NCBI GenBank assembly: GCA_019359445.1
Contig: JAHHHJ010000011.1
Span: 1-64,000, forward strand
DNA: 64,000 nt
DNA from: Kastovskya adunca ATA6-11-RM4
GTDB lineage: Bacteria > Cyanobacteriota > Cyanobacteriia > Cyanobacteriales > Coleofasciculaceae
Direction: 5' to 3'
Part shown: piece after piece, positions 53,396 through 61,537 of the stretch
Position numbering within the stretch: position 1 is the first letter of the stretch
How the letters are laid out: each line of letters opens with the position of its first letter
Position numbers and translations under genes: made by a program
The notes under the pieces: model-generated
Database searches by the model: none
What the model was told of the DNA's origin: nothing
Seen by the model: the letters and a program-made list of their open reading frames with translations, nothing else

Positions 53396-55471
53396 CTAAT
53401 TAACTGGCTCGGCAAGCTCGGTAATCGGTTGTGGCGGTGGTGTGAGATAGATGGGTTCTAGACTCCTTTGCCACGCTTGGATTTGGGATTGTGCGGCTGG
53501 ATAAGCCGCTGTGCCAGAAGGAATCAGTTTGCCGATCGCGATCGCGTCCGATACGTTCGTAGATGACCTTTCCTGTGCCATCGACAAAATCTGATAAGCC
53601 CAACGATTAACAACTTCTGGCACACTAGCGCGGGATTTGGAGCTATTAGGAACTTGTCTGGCAACGCGAATGGCATTGGCGAGGGCTTGCGGAGTTGCTG
53701 AGGCGGCTGATTGGTACGCCTCCTGCAAGCGCTGCTGACCTTGGATTTCTGCCTGCCAACTGCTAATCTTCCCTTGCGCTTCTGAGTGCAGTGTTCTGCC
53801 TGGACGAATTTGTTGCGCGGAACTAATTGCCGCCGGGTAATTGCCAGCACTCGCCAGTGACGAAGCCTGATCCAGGTAAGGCTGGTCTTGCAGCCGTTGG
53901 GCATTTCTCCGCCACTGCCCTATTTTATTTTGCGCTTCCTGATAGAGGGCGCGACCAGAGCCGATCGCACTCGCTTCTTGAATTGCTGCTTCTAAAGAGG
54001 CAACCCCCCCAAAACTCGCCACTTCCTCCGCACGGGTGAGAATCGGTCGGTCTTCCAGGGTTTGCACCTGGTTTGTCCACTGCTTAATTTGAGTGTTGGC
54101 TTCTGAGTAGCGAGGATTATTGCTGGGAACGAGTTGGGCTTCCGCGATCGCTGCCACTAAATTATTCACTGTCGGCGTCTGAGCATAATCCCGTGCCTTC
54201 TGGAGACGGGCGACATCCTGAATTTCGAGTTGCCAACGACCGAGGAGTTGCTGCGCTTTGTCGTAAAGCGGACGAGCGGGAGTCAAACTCTGAGCATTAG
54301 CGATCGCTACTTCCAGTCCAGAAACCGTTCCTTCCTCTGCCCTAGAAATTGCCTGGGCTAGGTTCGTCAAGTCAGCTTGCATCTCATCCAGCTTCAGCTT
54401 GGCAGGCAGTTTATTGGCAATTTCCATCACTCCTTGCCAATCTCGCTTATCCAGTCGGTTCTGAGCGATTTTAATCAGCTGGCTGGAAGAATCGGCAATC
54501 AGGTCTTGCGCTTCTTTGTAAGCGTAACTACTGGGAGAAATCTCCTCAGCTAGCTTGATGGCTTGCAAAATGTTATCGACATTATTACTCTTGTAGAGTT
54601 TGTAAGCTTGATCGAGCTTGCCGCTTTCTTCCCGCCCAAGTTGGATTTTATCCACCAATTCTTCGTAGCGAGTCGTAGCCCAGTAGTTATTACGAACTGC
54701 TGATAAACGTACAGCTTCTCGGAATGCCTGGTTCCAATTGGACTGTCGCAGTTGTTGTTCGCCTTGTTGGTAAATTTCCTCTGCCTGTTTCCAAATCCCT
54801 TCCCAGCGGTCGATCTGGTCTTGTACTAATTTGAAGGCAGGGACATGGCTAGGAATTTTGCGAGCAACCGCGACCGCTTCAGTCAGCTTCCCGGCTTGAA
54901 ACTGCTCTTCCCCAATCTTCAAAATATCCAGCGACCACAGCTCAACTTGGCGATTAATTTCCGGACGCAACGCGTGGTCACCGGGCAAGACTTCTACTAA
55001 GGCGATCGCTTCGAGCAAATCTTTTGTTGTTTGCTTATTCGCGGCTAATTGGGCGCAGTAAAGACGCATCGACGCCGAAGCCGTCGGCCAAAACGTCGCC
55101 GGACAGTTGGGTACCGCTGGTAACTTCAACAGCAACGCTACGGCTGTAAATCCGATCCCTCCGGAAATCGCCACCGTTAAGATTGCCCAAAACCACCCGT
55201 TCATTCGCCAACGAGGACGGTTCTCCTCTGGCGCTGGCGGTACTGGTGCAGCCGCTTGATGAGAATCTTGAGGTTGAACCGGACGGTGGGGCGGTGGCGG
55301 TGGTGGTGGCGGTGGTGGTGTAGCCGGACGTTGCGGTGCTGCACCCGAAACCGAGCGAGCAACAGGCGGCTTGGGTCTAGCCCCACCTTTTGGCGATCGC
55401 CATCCTACTTGACCTGGTTTAGGCGACCTCGCGGCAGACCAACGATCTGAAATGTCTCTATTTCTTGTCAT
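53396..55471 (-). CDS. long membrane-anchored repeat protein of unknown function
   Basis: The 691-residue protein has a basic, Pro-rich cytosolic front (a run of about eleven Pro near 52-61), one membrane helix (FWAILTVAISGGIGFTAVALLL, about 94-116), and then a large outside or lumenal region of roughly nine repeats of about 60 residues with the pattern A-I-x-x-A-x-x-I-x-P-x-x-x-x-Y-x-E-A-Q-x-x-I-x-x-W, such as SAQQIRPGRTLHSEAQGKISSWQ. The repeats are helical and TPR-like. Cyanobacterial relatives are often called chromosome segregation ATPase, but no ATPase motif is present, so that name is not supported. The end is Pro-rich. Confidence 0.8.
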   Translation of the reverse strand: MTRNRDISDRWSAARSPKPGQVGWRSPKGGARPKPPVARSVSGAAPQRPATPPPPPPPPPPHRPVQPQDSHQAAAPVPPAPEENRPRWRMNGWFWAILTVAISGGIGFTAVALLLKLPAVPNCPATFWPTASASMRLYCAQLAANKQTTKDLLEAIALVEVLPGDHALRPEINRQVELWSLDILKIGEEQFQAGKLTEAVAVARKIPSHVPAFKLVQDQIDRWEGIWKQAEEIYQQGEQQLRQSNWNQAFREAVRLSAVRNNYWATTRYEELVDKIQLGREESGKLDQAYKLYKSNNVDNILQAIKLAEEISPSSYAYKEAQDLIADSSSQLIKIAQNRLDKRDWQGVMEIANKLPAKLKLDEMQADLTNLAQAISRAEEGTVSGLEVAIANAQSLTPARPLYDKAQQLLGRWQLEIQDVARLQKARDYAQTPTVNNLVAAIAEAQLVPSNNPRYSEANTQIKQWTNQVQTLEDRPILTRAEEVASFGGVASLEAAIQEASAIGSGRALYQEAQNKIGQWRRNAQRLQDQPYLDQASSLASAGNYPAAISSAQQIRPGRTLHSEAQGKISSWQAEIQGQQRLQEAYQSAASATPQALANAIRVARQVPNSSKSRASVPEVVNRWAYQILSMAQERSSTNVSDAIAIGKLIPSGTAAYPAAQSQIQAWQRSLEPIYLTPPPQPITELAEPVN

Positions 55472-55944
55472 GACTCACACCACCACATGATCTGCCTGAT
55501 TCAATGTGCTTTTTAGCACCATTTGTTGTTGCAATCCTACCCCCCTTGGTTAGAAAAAGCTACACCATGTTTCCCAAGAGTAAACAGGCAAGCTCTGAGT
55601 ATAATCCCAGTGTGCCCTTACCTGAAGCATAGACGCCGCATCTTCCTCATTAAATGCCCTTATCTACTGTTTCCAAAGAAGGCTGAGAAAACCGGACTAG
55701 TCCTTTGCCAAAATTCATCTGAAAGGATAACTAGCTCAGCTCTGTGCGAACTTTATCCCTTCAGTCAACCGTTTTAAAGTTAGCACTCATATTTAGGGGC
55801 AAAATTAAAACCTTCTCTAATTATCAGAGAAGGCTTGGAAAAGAGCTACCGCATTGATTAGAAAAGCGGAGAAATGGATAGCTTTGTGCAGCTATTGAGC
55901 AAACTATTTGTATTTTTACCCGATAGTTTCGATTGAAGTCGCAA
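55472..55944. other. 473-bp spacer with the hslO terminator
   Basis: It lies between the repeat protein and hslO, both on the minus strand, and holds the hslO terminator at 55801-55833 and the promoter of the repeat protein gene. Open frames on the plus strand have no family features. Confidence 0.5.
55801..55833 (-). terminator. rho-independent terminator of hslO
   Basis: On the minus strand CCTTCTCT pairs with AGAGAAGG across a 7-base loop and is followed by TTTTAATTTTG. It is 112 nt beyond the hslO stop. Confidence 0.75.
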
Positions 55945-56844
55945 CTAAACTGATTCCGTTCGCAAATCCGCAATTAGTTGTGTCAGTTCATCACTACTTG
56001 CTTGATAGACTCGCCCACAGAAGTGGCAGGTGGCTTCCGCGCCATCGTCTTTTTCAATCATGTCCTGAAGCTCGTCTTCACCAAGCATCTTCAACGCGCC
56101 TAAAACTCGGTCAAAGGAGCAAGCACAGTGAAAGCGCAAGTCCTGAACTTCTGGAAAGATAAACAAGTTCATATCGCCCAGCAACTGCTCAAAAATTTCT
56201 GGCAAGGTCTTACCTTCTTGCAATAAGGGGGTAAATCCTGCCAGACCAGCAACGCGAGATTCCAAAAGTTCCACTAACGCTTCATCGGTTGCGGCTTTCG
56301 GCAGCACCTGAATTAAAATTCCCCCAGCGGCTGTTACTCCCTCTGCACCGACAAAGACACCGACCAACAGGGCCGATGGCGTTTGTTCTGAAGTCACGAG
56401 GTAGTGAGCCACATCATCGCCAATTTCCCCAGAGACTAGCTCAACGGTGCTGGAGTAGGGATGACCATAGCCAACATCCCTGACTACATAAAGGTAACCC
56501 CGATCGCCAACTGCACCCCCAACATCCAGTTTCCCTTTAGAATTTGGAGGCAATTCTATCTCTGGGTTATCAACGTACCCCCGCACAGTACCGTCTAATC
56601 CGGCATCAGCAAGAATTCCCCCCAAAGGGCCGCCGCCTTTAACGTGAATGTTGACCCTTGAGCCTTCTTGCTTCATGCTAGATGCCAGCAAAAGCCCAGA
56701 TGACATTGAACGACCCAGGGCTGCTGTCGCTACGTAAGAGAGGTTGTGACGCTGCCGCGCTTCTTCGGTGAGGCGCGTTGTAATCACACCGACGGCTCTA
56801 ATTCCTCCATCTGCCGCCGTTGCGCGAACTAACTGATCAACCAT
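55945..56844 (-). CDS. hslO: Hsp33 redox-activated chaperonin
   Basis: The 299-residue protein is Hsp33, a holdase switched on when oxidation releases zinc from its C-terminal Cys site and unfolds the linker. The N-terminal domain reads VDQLVRATAADGGIRAVGVITTRLTEEARQRH in pieces and has SSGLLLASSMKQEGSRVNIHVKGGGPLGGI. The zinc site is complete: CACS near 240, then CHFC about 30 residues later (CXCX~30CXXC). The length matches bacterial Hsp33. A terminator lies at 55801-55833. It should help protect proteins during oxidative stress from photosynthesis. Confidence 0.96.
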   Translation of the reverse strand: MVDQLVRATAADGGIRAVGVITTRLTEEARQRHNLSYVATAALGRSMSSGLLLASSMKQEGSRVNIHVKGGGPLGGILADAGLDGTVRGYVDNPEIELPPNSKGKLDVGGAVGDRGYLYVVRDVGYGHPYSSTVELVSGEIGDDVAHYLVTSEQTPSALLVGVFVGAEGVTAAGGILIQVLPKAATDEALVELLESRVAGLAGFTPLLQEGKTLPEIFEQLLGDMNLFIFPEVQDLRFHCACSFDRVLGALKMLGEDELQDMIEKDDGAEATCHFCGRVYQASSDELTQLIADLRTESV

Positions 56845-57309
56845 GGAAAAACCTTACACTTCTTAACACTCTCAATTCTTATTTTAGGTTGGTCAGCTAA
56901 GGATGAGGGGAAAGCCGAGTAGGGTTTTTTCGCCACCAGTCTATGCGGCTACGCACTCAATTTATCTGTTTGACAGAAGAGGAGATTTCTTTCCAGGGAG
57001 AGGCTGAACGTCAGTTTTATAAAAATAGGGTTTAAAGAACGGGGTATTAGAACGATAAATTGGCAAAAAAAATAACAGGGCTGTAAAGAAATTCTTAAAA
57101 GTTGCTCAATTTGGTTATTTGCTAGCGATCGCTCAAAATCTTCTCTATGAGCAATGTAGTATAATTAATTAAGTTAAGTTGAACAACCCTATTTTCAGGT
57201 ATAAGCTTTAGCTGTTTTTTGAAGTTCCAAATCTTCAATAAAAGCAGCTAATAATGTTTTTTGATTTCCTGCCAATCATCAAAAAATAATCTTTGTAAGT
57301 TAAATAATT
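56845..57309. other. 465-bp AT-rich spacer, divergent from hslO
   Basis: It contains one GCGATCGC (57125-57132), AT-rich direct words such as TTAATTAAGTTAAGTTGAA (57166-57184), and no recognised gene or terminator. It must carry promoters for hslO and the gene at 57310. Confidence 0.4.
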
Positions 57310-57702
57310 ATGTTTGGAACTTTTCAACAAAGTCAATTAAGAATCGAAGTCGAAGCACCCGCGAAAGTTCTCCGTGAAACTTTATTACGGTCGAGCCAGC
57401 TACAGCGTTGGCTCTGGCCTCAGCGCTTTTCTGCGGGATTACCAGAGCGGCTACATCAAGGGTTAGTATTTACAAGCTGGACGGGGCCTGTAGCCATTCA
57501 ACACCGCGTAGAAGTGGCAGAAGACCACTGTTTACGTCTATTGCTCAGTCAGGGAATTGACGGTTATCACGAGTGGTACTGGGGAGAAGGGTGGGTGCAA
57601 TCTCGCTTGGAAGGAGTGTCTCTTTTGCCCCTAAACGTAGGTCAAACGTTGAATTTGCTACGTCTTCGTCAATTCTTGGCGTCTGATCAGTCAGGGCGTT
57701 GA
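57310..57702 (+). CDS. SRPBCC-like (START fold) small protein of unknown function
   Basis: The 130-residue protein reads QLRIEVEAPAKVLRETLLRSSQLQRWLWPQRFSAGLPERLHQGLVFTSW in pieces, then VAIQHRVEVAEDHCLRLLLS, DGYHEWYWGEGWVQSRLEGV and a helix LNLLRLRQFLAS. The beta-helix-beta order with a closing helix suggests a SRPBCC or polyketide-cyclase-like pocket. No ligand or role can be given. It converges on the universal stress protein gene. Confidence 0.7.
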   Translation: MFGTFQQSQLRIEVEAPAKVLRETLLRSSQLQRWLWPQRFSAGLPERLHQGLVFTSWTGPVAIQHRVEVAEDHCLRLLLSQGIDGYHEWYWGEGWVQSRLEGVSLLPLNVGQTLNLLRLRQFLASDQSGR

Positions 57703-57760
57703 GAAATATGAACTTGAGCAAGCAGATAGGGAGAATCAACAGCAGAGGAGGTGGTCTTAA

Positions 57761-58195
57761 CTATTCATTAGTTTCTGAAGGCTTCACCACTAGCACTGAA
57801 CAAGGAGCATCCGCAACCACTTGACTACTTACAGAACCCTGTAAAATTCGTTTGAGACCTGTCAGACCGCGACTGCCAATCACGATTAAGTCACAAGAGT
57901 AGATGTGGGCAAGGCGGATAATTTCTTCTGCGGGGTCGCCGATAACGATTTCTATCTCACTTGGACAGGGAAGTTTTTCTTGGTAAGTTTGTAGCTGTTT
58001 TTCAACGTGCCGATAAGTCAGTTCCTCAGACTTGTGAGGGAAGTCTGCTTCTATTTCCATATCCGACTCGGAGGAGGGAAGGACATGGGAAAGAATGATT
58101 TTGGCTGCTGTCTGTATGTGTAGTTGCTCCAAGGTTTGAATGATTCCCTGCGATAGTTCTGAACTATCAAGAGCCACCAAAATTGTCTTTAGCAC
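57761..58195 (-). CDS. universal stress protein (UspA family)
   Basis: The 144-residue protein is a single Usp domain: KTILVALDSSELSQGIIQTL at the start, KIILSHVLPSS, and the ATP-binding end VIGSRGLTGLKRILQGSVSSQVVADAPCSVLVV, with the G-x2-G-x9-G-S pattern of ATP-binding members. Such proteins act in stress and energy signalling and bind ATP or related nucleotides. The target is unknown. It lies between the SRPBCC-like gene and hisD, reading the same way as hisD (gap 127 nt). Confidence 0.92.
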   Translation of the reverse strand: MLKTILVALDSSELSQGIIQTLEQLHIQTAAKIILSHVLPSSESDMEIEADFPHKSEELTYRHVEKQLQTYQEKLPCPSEIEIVIGDPAEEIIRLAHIYSCDLIVIGSRGLTGLKRILQGSVSSQVVADAPCSVLVVKPSETNE

Positions 58196-58322
58196 CCAAA
58201 AACTCCTTATCTATTGCTAGTTGTCAGTAAAGGGTTGCAGGTTGCAGATTAACAGGTTTGGGGATTATCTTCCAGATTTTCCCACTGCAACCCCTTGAAG
58301 GTGAGCAATAACTAGTCACCCA

Positions 58323-59627
58323 TCACAAAGATTCATCCTCTGTTCGTAAGCGTACAGAGTCGGCGTGAGAGGGTAAACCTTCAGCTTGAGCAAGGGCCTG
58401 AATTGCCCAAGCTGCTTTTTGGAGGGCGGTGGGGGAGTATTGAATTAAACTAGAGTGCTTCATGAAGGTTTCTACACCCAAGGCAGAGGCGTAGCGGGCA
58501 GCACCAGAGGTCGGTAAGGTGTGGTTGGGGCCAGCTAGGTAGTCTCCTACGGCTTCAGGGGTCGCAGAACCCAGGAATATTGCTCCAGCATGGCGAATCT
58601 TCTCCAGTAAATCCCAAGGTTCAGCGACCTCTAGTTCCAAGTGTTCTGGGGCAAACTCATTGGAGAGTTCAGCCGCCGCGTCTAGGGATTCAACAACAAT
58701 GATTAAGCCATAGTGGGCGATCGCTTTTTCGGTGAGTAGGCGGCGCGGATGATCTTGGAGTTGTCGCTCAACCTCCCCTTGCACCTGTTTCGCCAACTGA
58801 GGATCGGTGGAGATGAGAATGGCGGCGGCTAAGGGGTCATGTTCTGCCTGTGCTAGCAGGTCAGCCGCAACATGTACGGGATTAGCCGCCCCATCAGCAA
58901 TAATTAGCACTTCTGATGGGCCAGCTAGGGAATCAATGCCGACGGTGCCATACACCAGCTTTTTTGCCAGGGTGACGTAGATATTTCCCGGCCCTGTAAT
59001 CACATCGACTTTGGGAATTGTCTCGGTTCCGTAGGCAAGAGCCGCGATCGCCTGGGCACCCCCAATGCGATAAATTTCCTGTACTCCTGCTTCTTGGGCA
59101 GCAACTAATACCGCTGGATTAATTGCCTTATCTGGCCCTGGGGGGGTCACCATTACTAGCCGGGGAACCTTTGCCACTTTAGCGGGAATAGCGTTCATCA
59201 GGACTGTGCTTGGATAAGACGCCCGACCGCCGGGAACGTACATCCCCGCCCGATCGACGGGGGTGTAACGCTTGCCTAAAACAATGTCGTCGTCGCCGAA
59301 TTGCACCCAGGACTTGGGAACGCGCTGTCGATGGAATGCTTCGATATTTCGACAGGCAACCTGGATGGCGGTGAGCAACTCTTTGGATATCTGTTGGTAA
59401 GCGGCATCCAGTTCAGAACCACTGACGCGCAGTTGATCGGGCGTCAGGGTTTGCTGATCAAACTCCTCGGTGTAGTGTAGAAGTGCTTTATCGCCTTGGC
59501 GCTTTACCGCCTGCAAGACTTCGCGAACGGTCGCCTCTTTGTGAACGATCGCATCATCGTGAGTGCGATCGCAAATACGTCGCAGTTCAGTTTGGGCCTC
59601 AGTCTGCTGAGTGATAATTCGCAGCAT
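58323..59627 (-). CDS. hisD: histidinol dehydrogenase
   Basis: HisD oxidises L-histidinol to histidine in two NAD-dependent steps, the end of histidine synthesis. The 434-residue protein has [37 protein letters not shown] in pieces, [23 protein letters not shown], the zinc and catalytic segment [26 protein letters not shown], and [12 protein letters not shown] (the catalytic Glu-His), then [14 protein letters not shown]. All expected motifs and the length are present. The other his genes are not near, as usual in cyanobacteria. Confidence 0.97.
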   Translation of the reverse strand: MLRIITQQTEAQTELRRICDRTHDDAIVHKEATVREVLQAVKRQGDKALLHYTEEFDQQTLTPDQLRVSGSELDAAYQQISKELLTAIQVACRNIEAFHRQRVPKSWVQFGDDDIVLGKRYTPVDRAGMYVPGGRASYPSTVLMNAIPAKVAKVPRLVMVTPPGPDKAINPAVLVAAQEAGVQEIYRIGGAQAIAALAYGTETIPKVDVITGPGNIYVTLAKKLVYGTVGIDSLAGPSEVLIIADGAANPVHVAADLLAQAEHDPLAAAILISTDPQLAKQVQGEVERQLQDHPRRLLTEKAIAHYGLIIVVESLDAAAELSNEFAPEHLELEVAEPWDLLEKIRHAGAIFLGSATPEAVGDYLAGPNHTLPTSGAARYASALGVETFMKHSSLIQYSPTALQKAAWAIQALAQAEGLPSHADSVRLRTEDESL

Positions 59628-59842
59628 GGAGCTTGCTTTGCCAATCTAGGGATTACCCGTGGTGTGCATCTAGTCTAAAGCATCCTCATTCTTTGGGATT
59701 TCAGATGCCGATTTCGTGCCTGGACTCACTTTTATAGCTTAACCTGGATTTTTTGTAGTCGTCGGAATCGATTTGCACAGAAATGTTATAGTGGTTTTTC
59801 TGTTATGTTTGTTTATTACATCTGTCCTCAGCATAAATTCCC

Positions 59843-60142
59843 GTGGCTAATAGCAAATCTGCAACTAAACGTATACAAATTGCCGAACGCAACCGCGTGC
59901 GTAACAAGGTTTATAAATCGTCCGTGAGAACGCTGATGAAGAAGTTCTTTAGCAGTGTAGAAAGCTACAGCCGTCAACCCAGCGAAGAAACCAAACAAGA
60001 AATCTTCAACCAGATGGCGACGACTTATAGCCGAATTGACAAGGCGGTAAAGCGTGGCGTATTACATGCCAACAATGGCGCGAGAAAAAAATCTCGCCTG
60101 GCTAGAGCCTTCAAAAGAGCATCGGAATCCACCGCTTCCTGA
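59843..60142 (+). CDS. rpsT: 30S ribosomal protein S20
   Basis: The 99-residue basic protein starts at GTG 59843 ([26 protein letters not shown]) and continues with [38 protein letters not shown], the normal S20 pattern. S20 binds 16S rRNA near the base of the body. It is transcribed divergently from hisD and precedes the TatD and rpoB genes on the plus strand, an order often seen in cyanobacteria (rpsT-tatD-rpoB). Confidence 0.96.
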   Translation: MANSKSATKRIQIAERNRVRNKVYKSSVRTLMKKFFSSVESYSRQPSEETKQEIFNQMATTYSRIDKAVKRGVLHANNGARKKSRLARAFKRASESTAS

Positions 60143-60302
60143 GGTGGCAAGCCCTAGGAACAGGTGGGGAAGTGTCTCTTTTATGCCGTAACGCTGTAAT
60201 TCTGGTGCAGGCAGCAAGTGGGGAAATATTCCTCGCTTGCCTATCGTCATATATTGTTACAATGATTAAAGAGAATAAGAGAGGACGCAAAAACCTGTGC
60301 CA

Positions 60303-61079
60303 ATGCAGTTGGTAGACACTCACGTCCACATCAACTTTGATGTCTTTCAAAAAGATTTGGAGGCGTTACAAGCTAGGTGGAAAGAAGCGGGAGTCACGCG
60401 TCTTGTCCATTCTTGTGTGGAGCCGACGGAGTTTGACAGCATTCGCGCCTTAGCGGACAAATTTCCTGAGCTGTCCTTTGCGGTAGGTTTGCACCCCTTA
60501 GATGTTGAGAAGTGGACGTCCGAGAGTGCCCAGCAAATTCTTGATTTGGCGCGTTCCGATCAGCGGGTAGTCGCCATTGGCGAAATTGGCTTAGATTTTT
60601 TCAAAGCCGAAAACCAAGAAAAACAAAAAACAGTATTTGAAGCCCAGCTGGCAATCGCCCAACAACTCAACAAGCCTGTAATTATCCATTGCCGCGATGC
60701 GGCGGCTCCCATGACCGAGCTGTTGCAAAAGTTTTGGCAAGAGCGAGGAGCGGTACAAGGCGTAATGCACTGCTGGGGAGGCACGCCAGAGGAAACCCAA
60801 TGGTTTTTAGACCTAGGATTTTACATCAGCTTCAGTGGCATTGTTACTTTCAAGAACGCCCTAACTACTCAGGAATCTGCCCAGATGGTGCCTAGCGATC
60901 GCTTACTAGTGGAAACCGACTGCCCCTTCTTAGCCCCCGTTCCCAAGCGAGGAAAACGCAATGAACCGGCCTATGTCCGCTATGTGGCAGAATATGTTGC
61001 CCAACTGCGGGGTGTCTCTCTCGAAACCTTGGCGGCTCAAACCACACAGAATGCTTGTCAGCTTTTTGGGCTGGTCTAA
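60303..61079 (+). CDS. tatD: TatD-family metal-dependent deoxyribonuclease
   Basis: The 258-residue protein (ATG 60303; a GTG at 60297 is an alternative) has the TatD metal-site start [12 protein letters not shown], then [43 protein letters not shown] in pieces, [13 protein letters not shown], and [12 protein letters not shown]. The two His of HVH, the Glu of GEIGLD and the later His and Asp make the two-metal site. TatD proteins cut DNA, with a 3'-5' exonuclease reported in E. coli. The position between rpsT and rpoB is common in cyanobacteria. Confidence 0.93.
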   Translation: MQLVDTHVHINFDVFQKDLEALQARWKEAGVTRLVHSCVEPTEFDSIRALADKFPELSFAVGLHPLDVEKWTSESAQQILDLARSDQRVVAIGEIGLDFFKAENQEKQKTVFEAQLAIAQQLNKPVIIHCRDAAAPMTELLQKFWQERGAVQGVMHCWGGTPEETQWFLDLGFYISFSGIVTFKNALTTQESAQMVPSDRLLVETDCPFLAPVPKRGKRNEPAYVRYVAEYVAQLRGVSLETLAAQTTQNACQLFGLV

Positions 61080-61537
61080 GGGCGGCGCTCAATCGGGACA
61101 AAAAGTCCCTCAATACACTCCTTCCTTGGCGGCTTAATGTCGTCGAATTCCGCTTCTGTGCGTCATAATATTAAGAAGAGTTATTGTGACCCAAATAATC
61201 CCTGCACCCGCTAAAATGGCTGCTACTGCGTTTTTGAATCAACGCTATGCTGACCGATCGATCGTCGCCCCTGCTAAGAAAATTTTAAATTTTTGCAAGA
61301 TTTACTTACTAACATTACCCGAGTAAGTTTTAAGCTTACCACTGCAACTAAACGCAGAAGAGATTTCTCAACCCTTGAGAAAGCGATCGGGAAATTGCTC
61401 TGTCCACTGTATAACACCCTAAGCTTGATTATTGCTAGCTCAGTGACGGAACAAGTCCCATTCATTATAAATAAAGGCGAAGCCTTTGGCTCGGACGGGT
61501 GGTACGAGCTGAATCATACTGCAACAAGAGGAGACGC
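61080..61537. other. 458-bp leader region of rpoB
   Basis: It has no gene that I accept; a frame on the plus strand runs from 61293 to 61541 but overlaps the rpoB start and lacks family features. The region holds the rpoB promoter(s), a GATCGATCG word near 61256, and the ribosome site AAGAGGAGA directly before ATG 61538. Confidence 0.5.
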
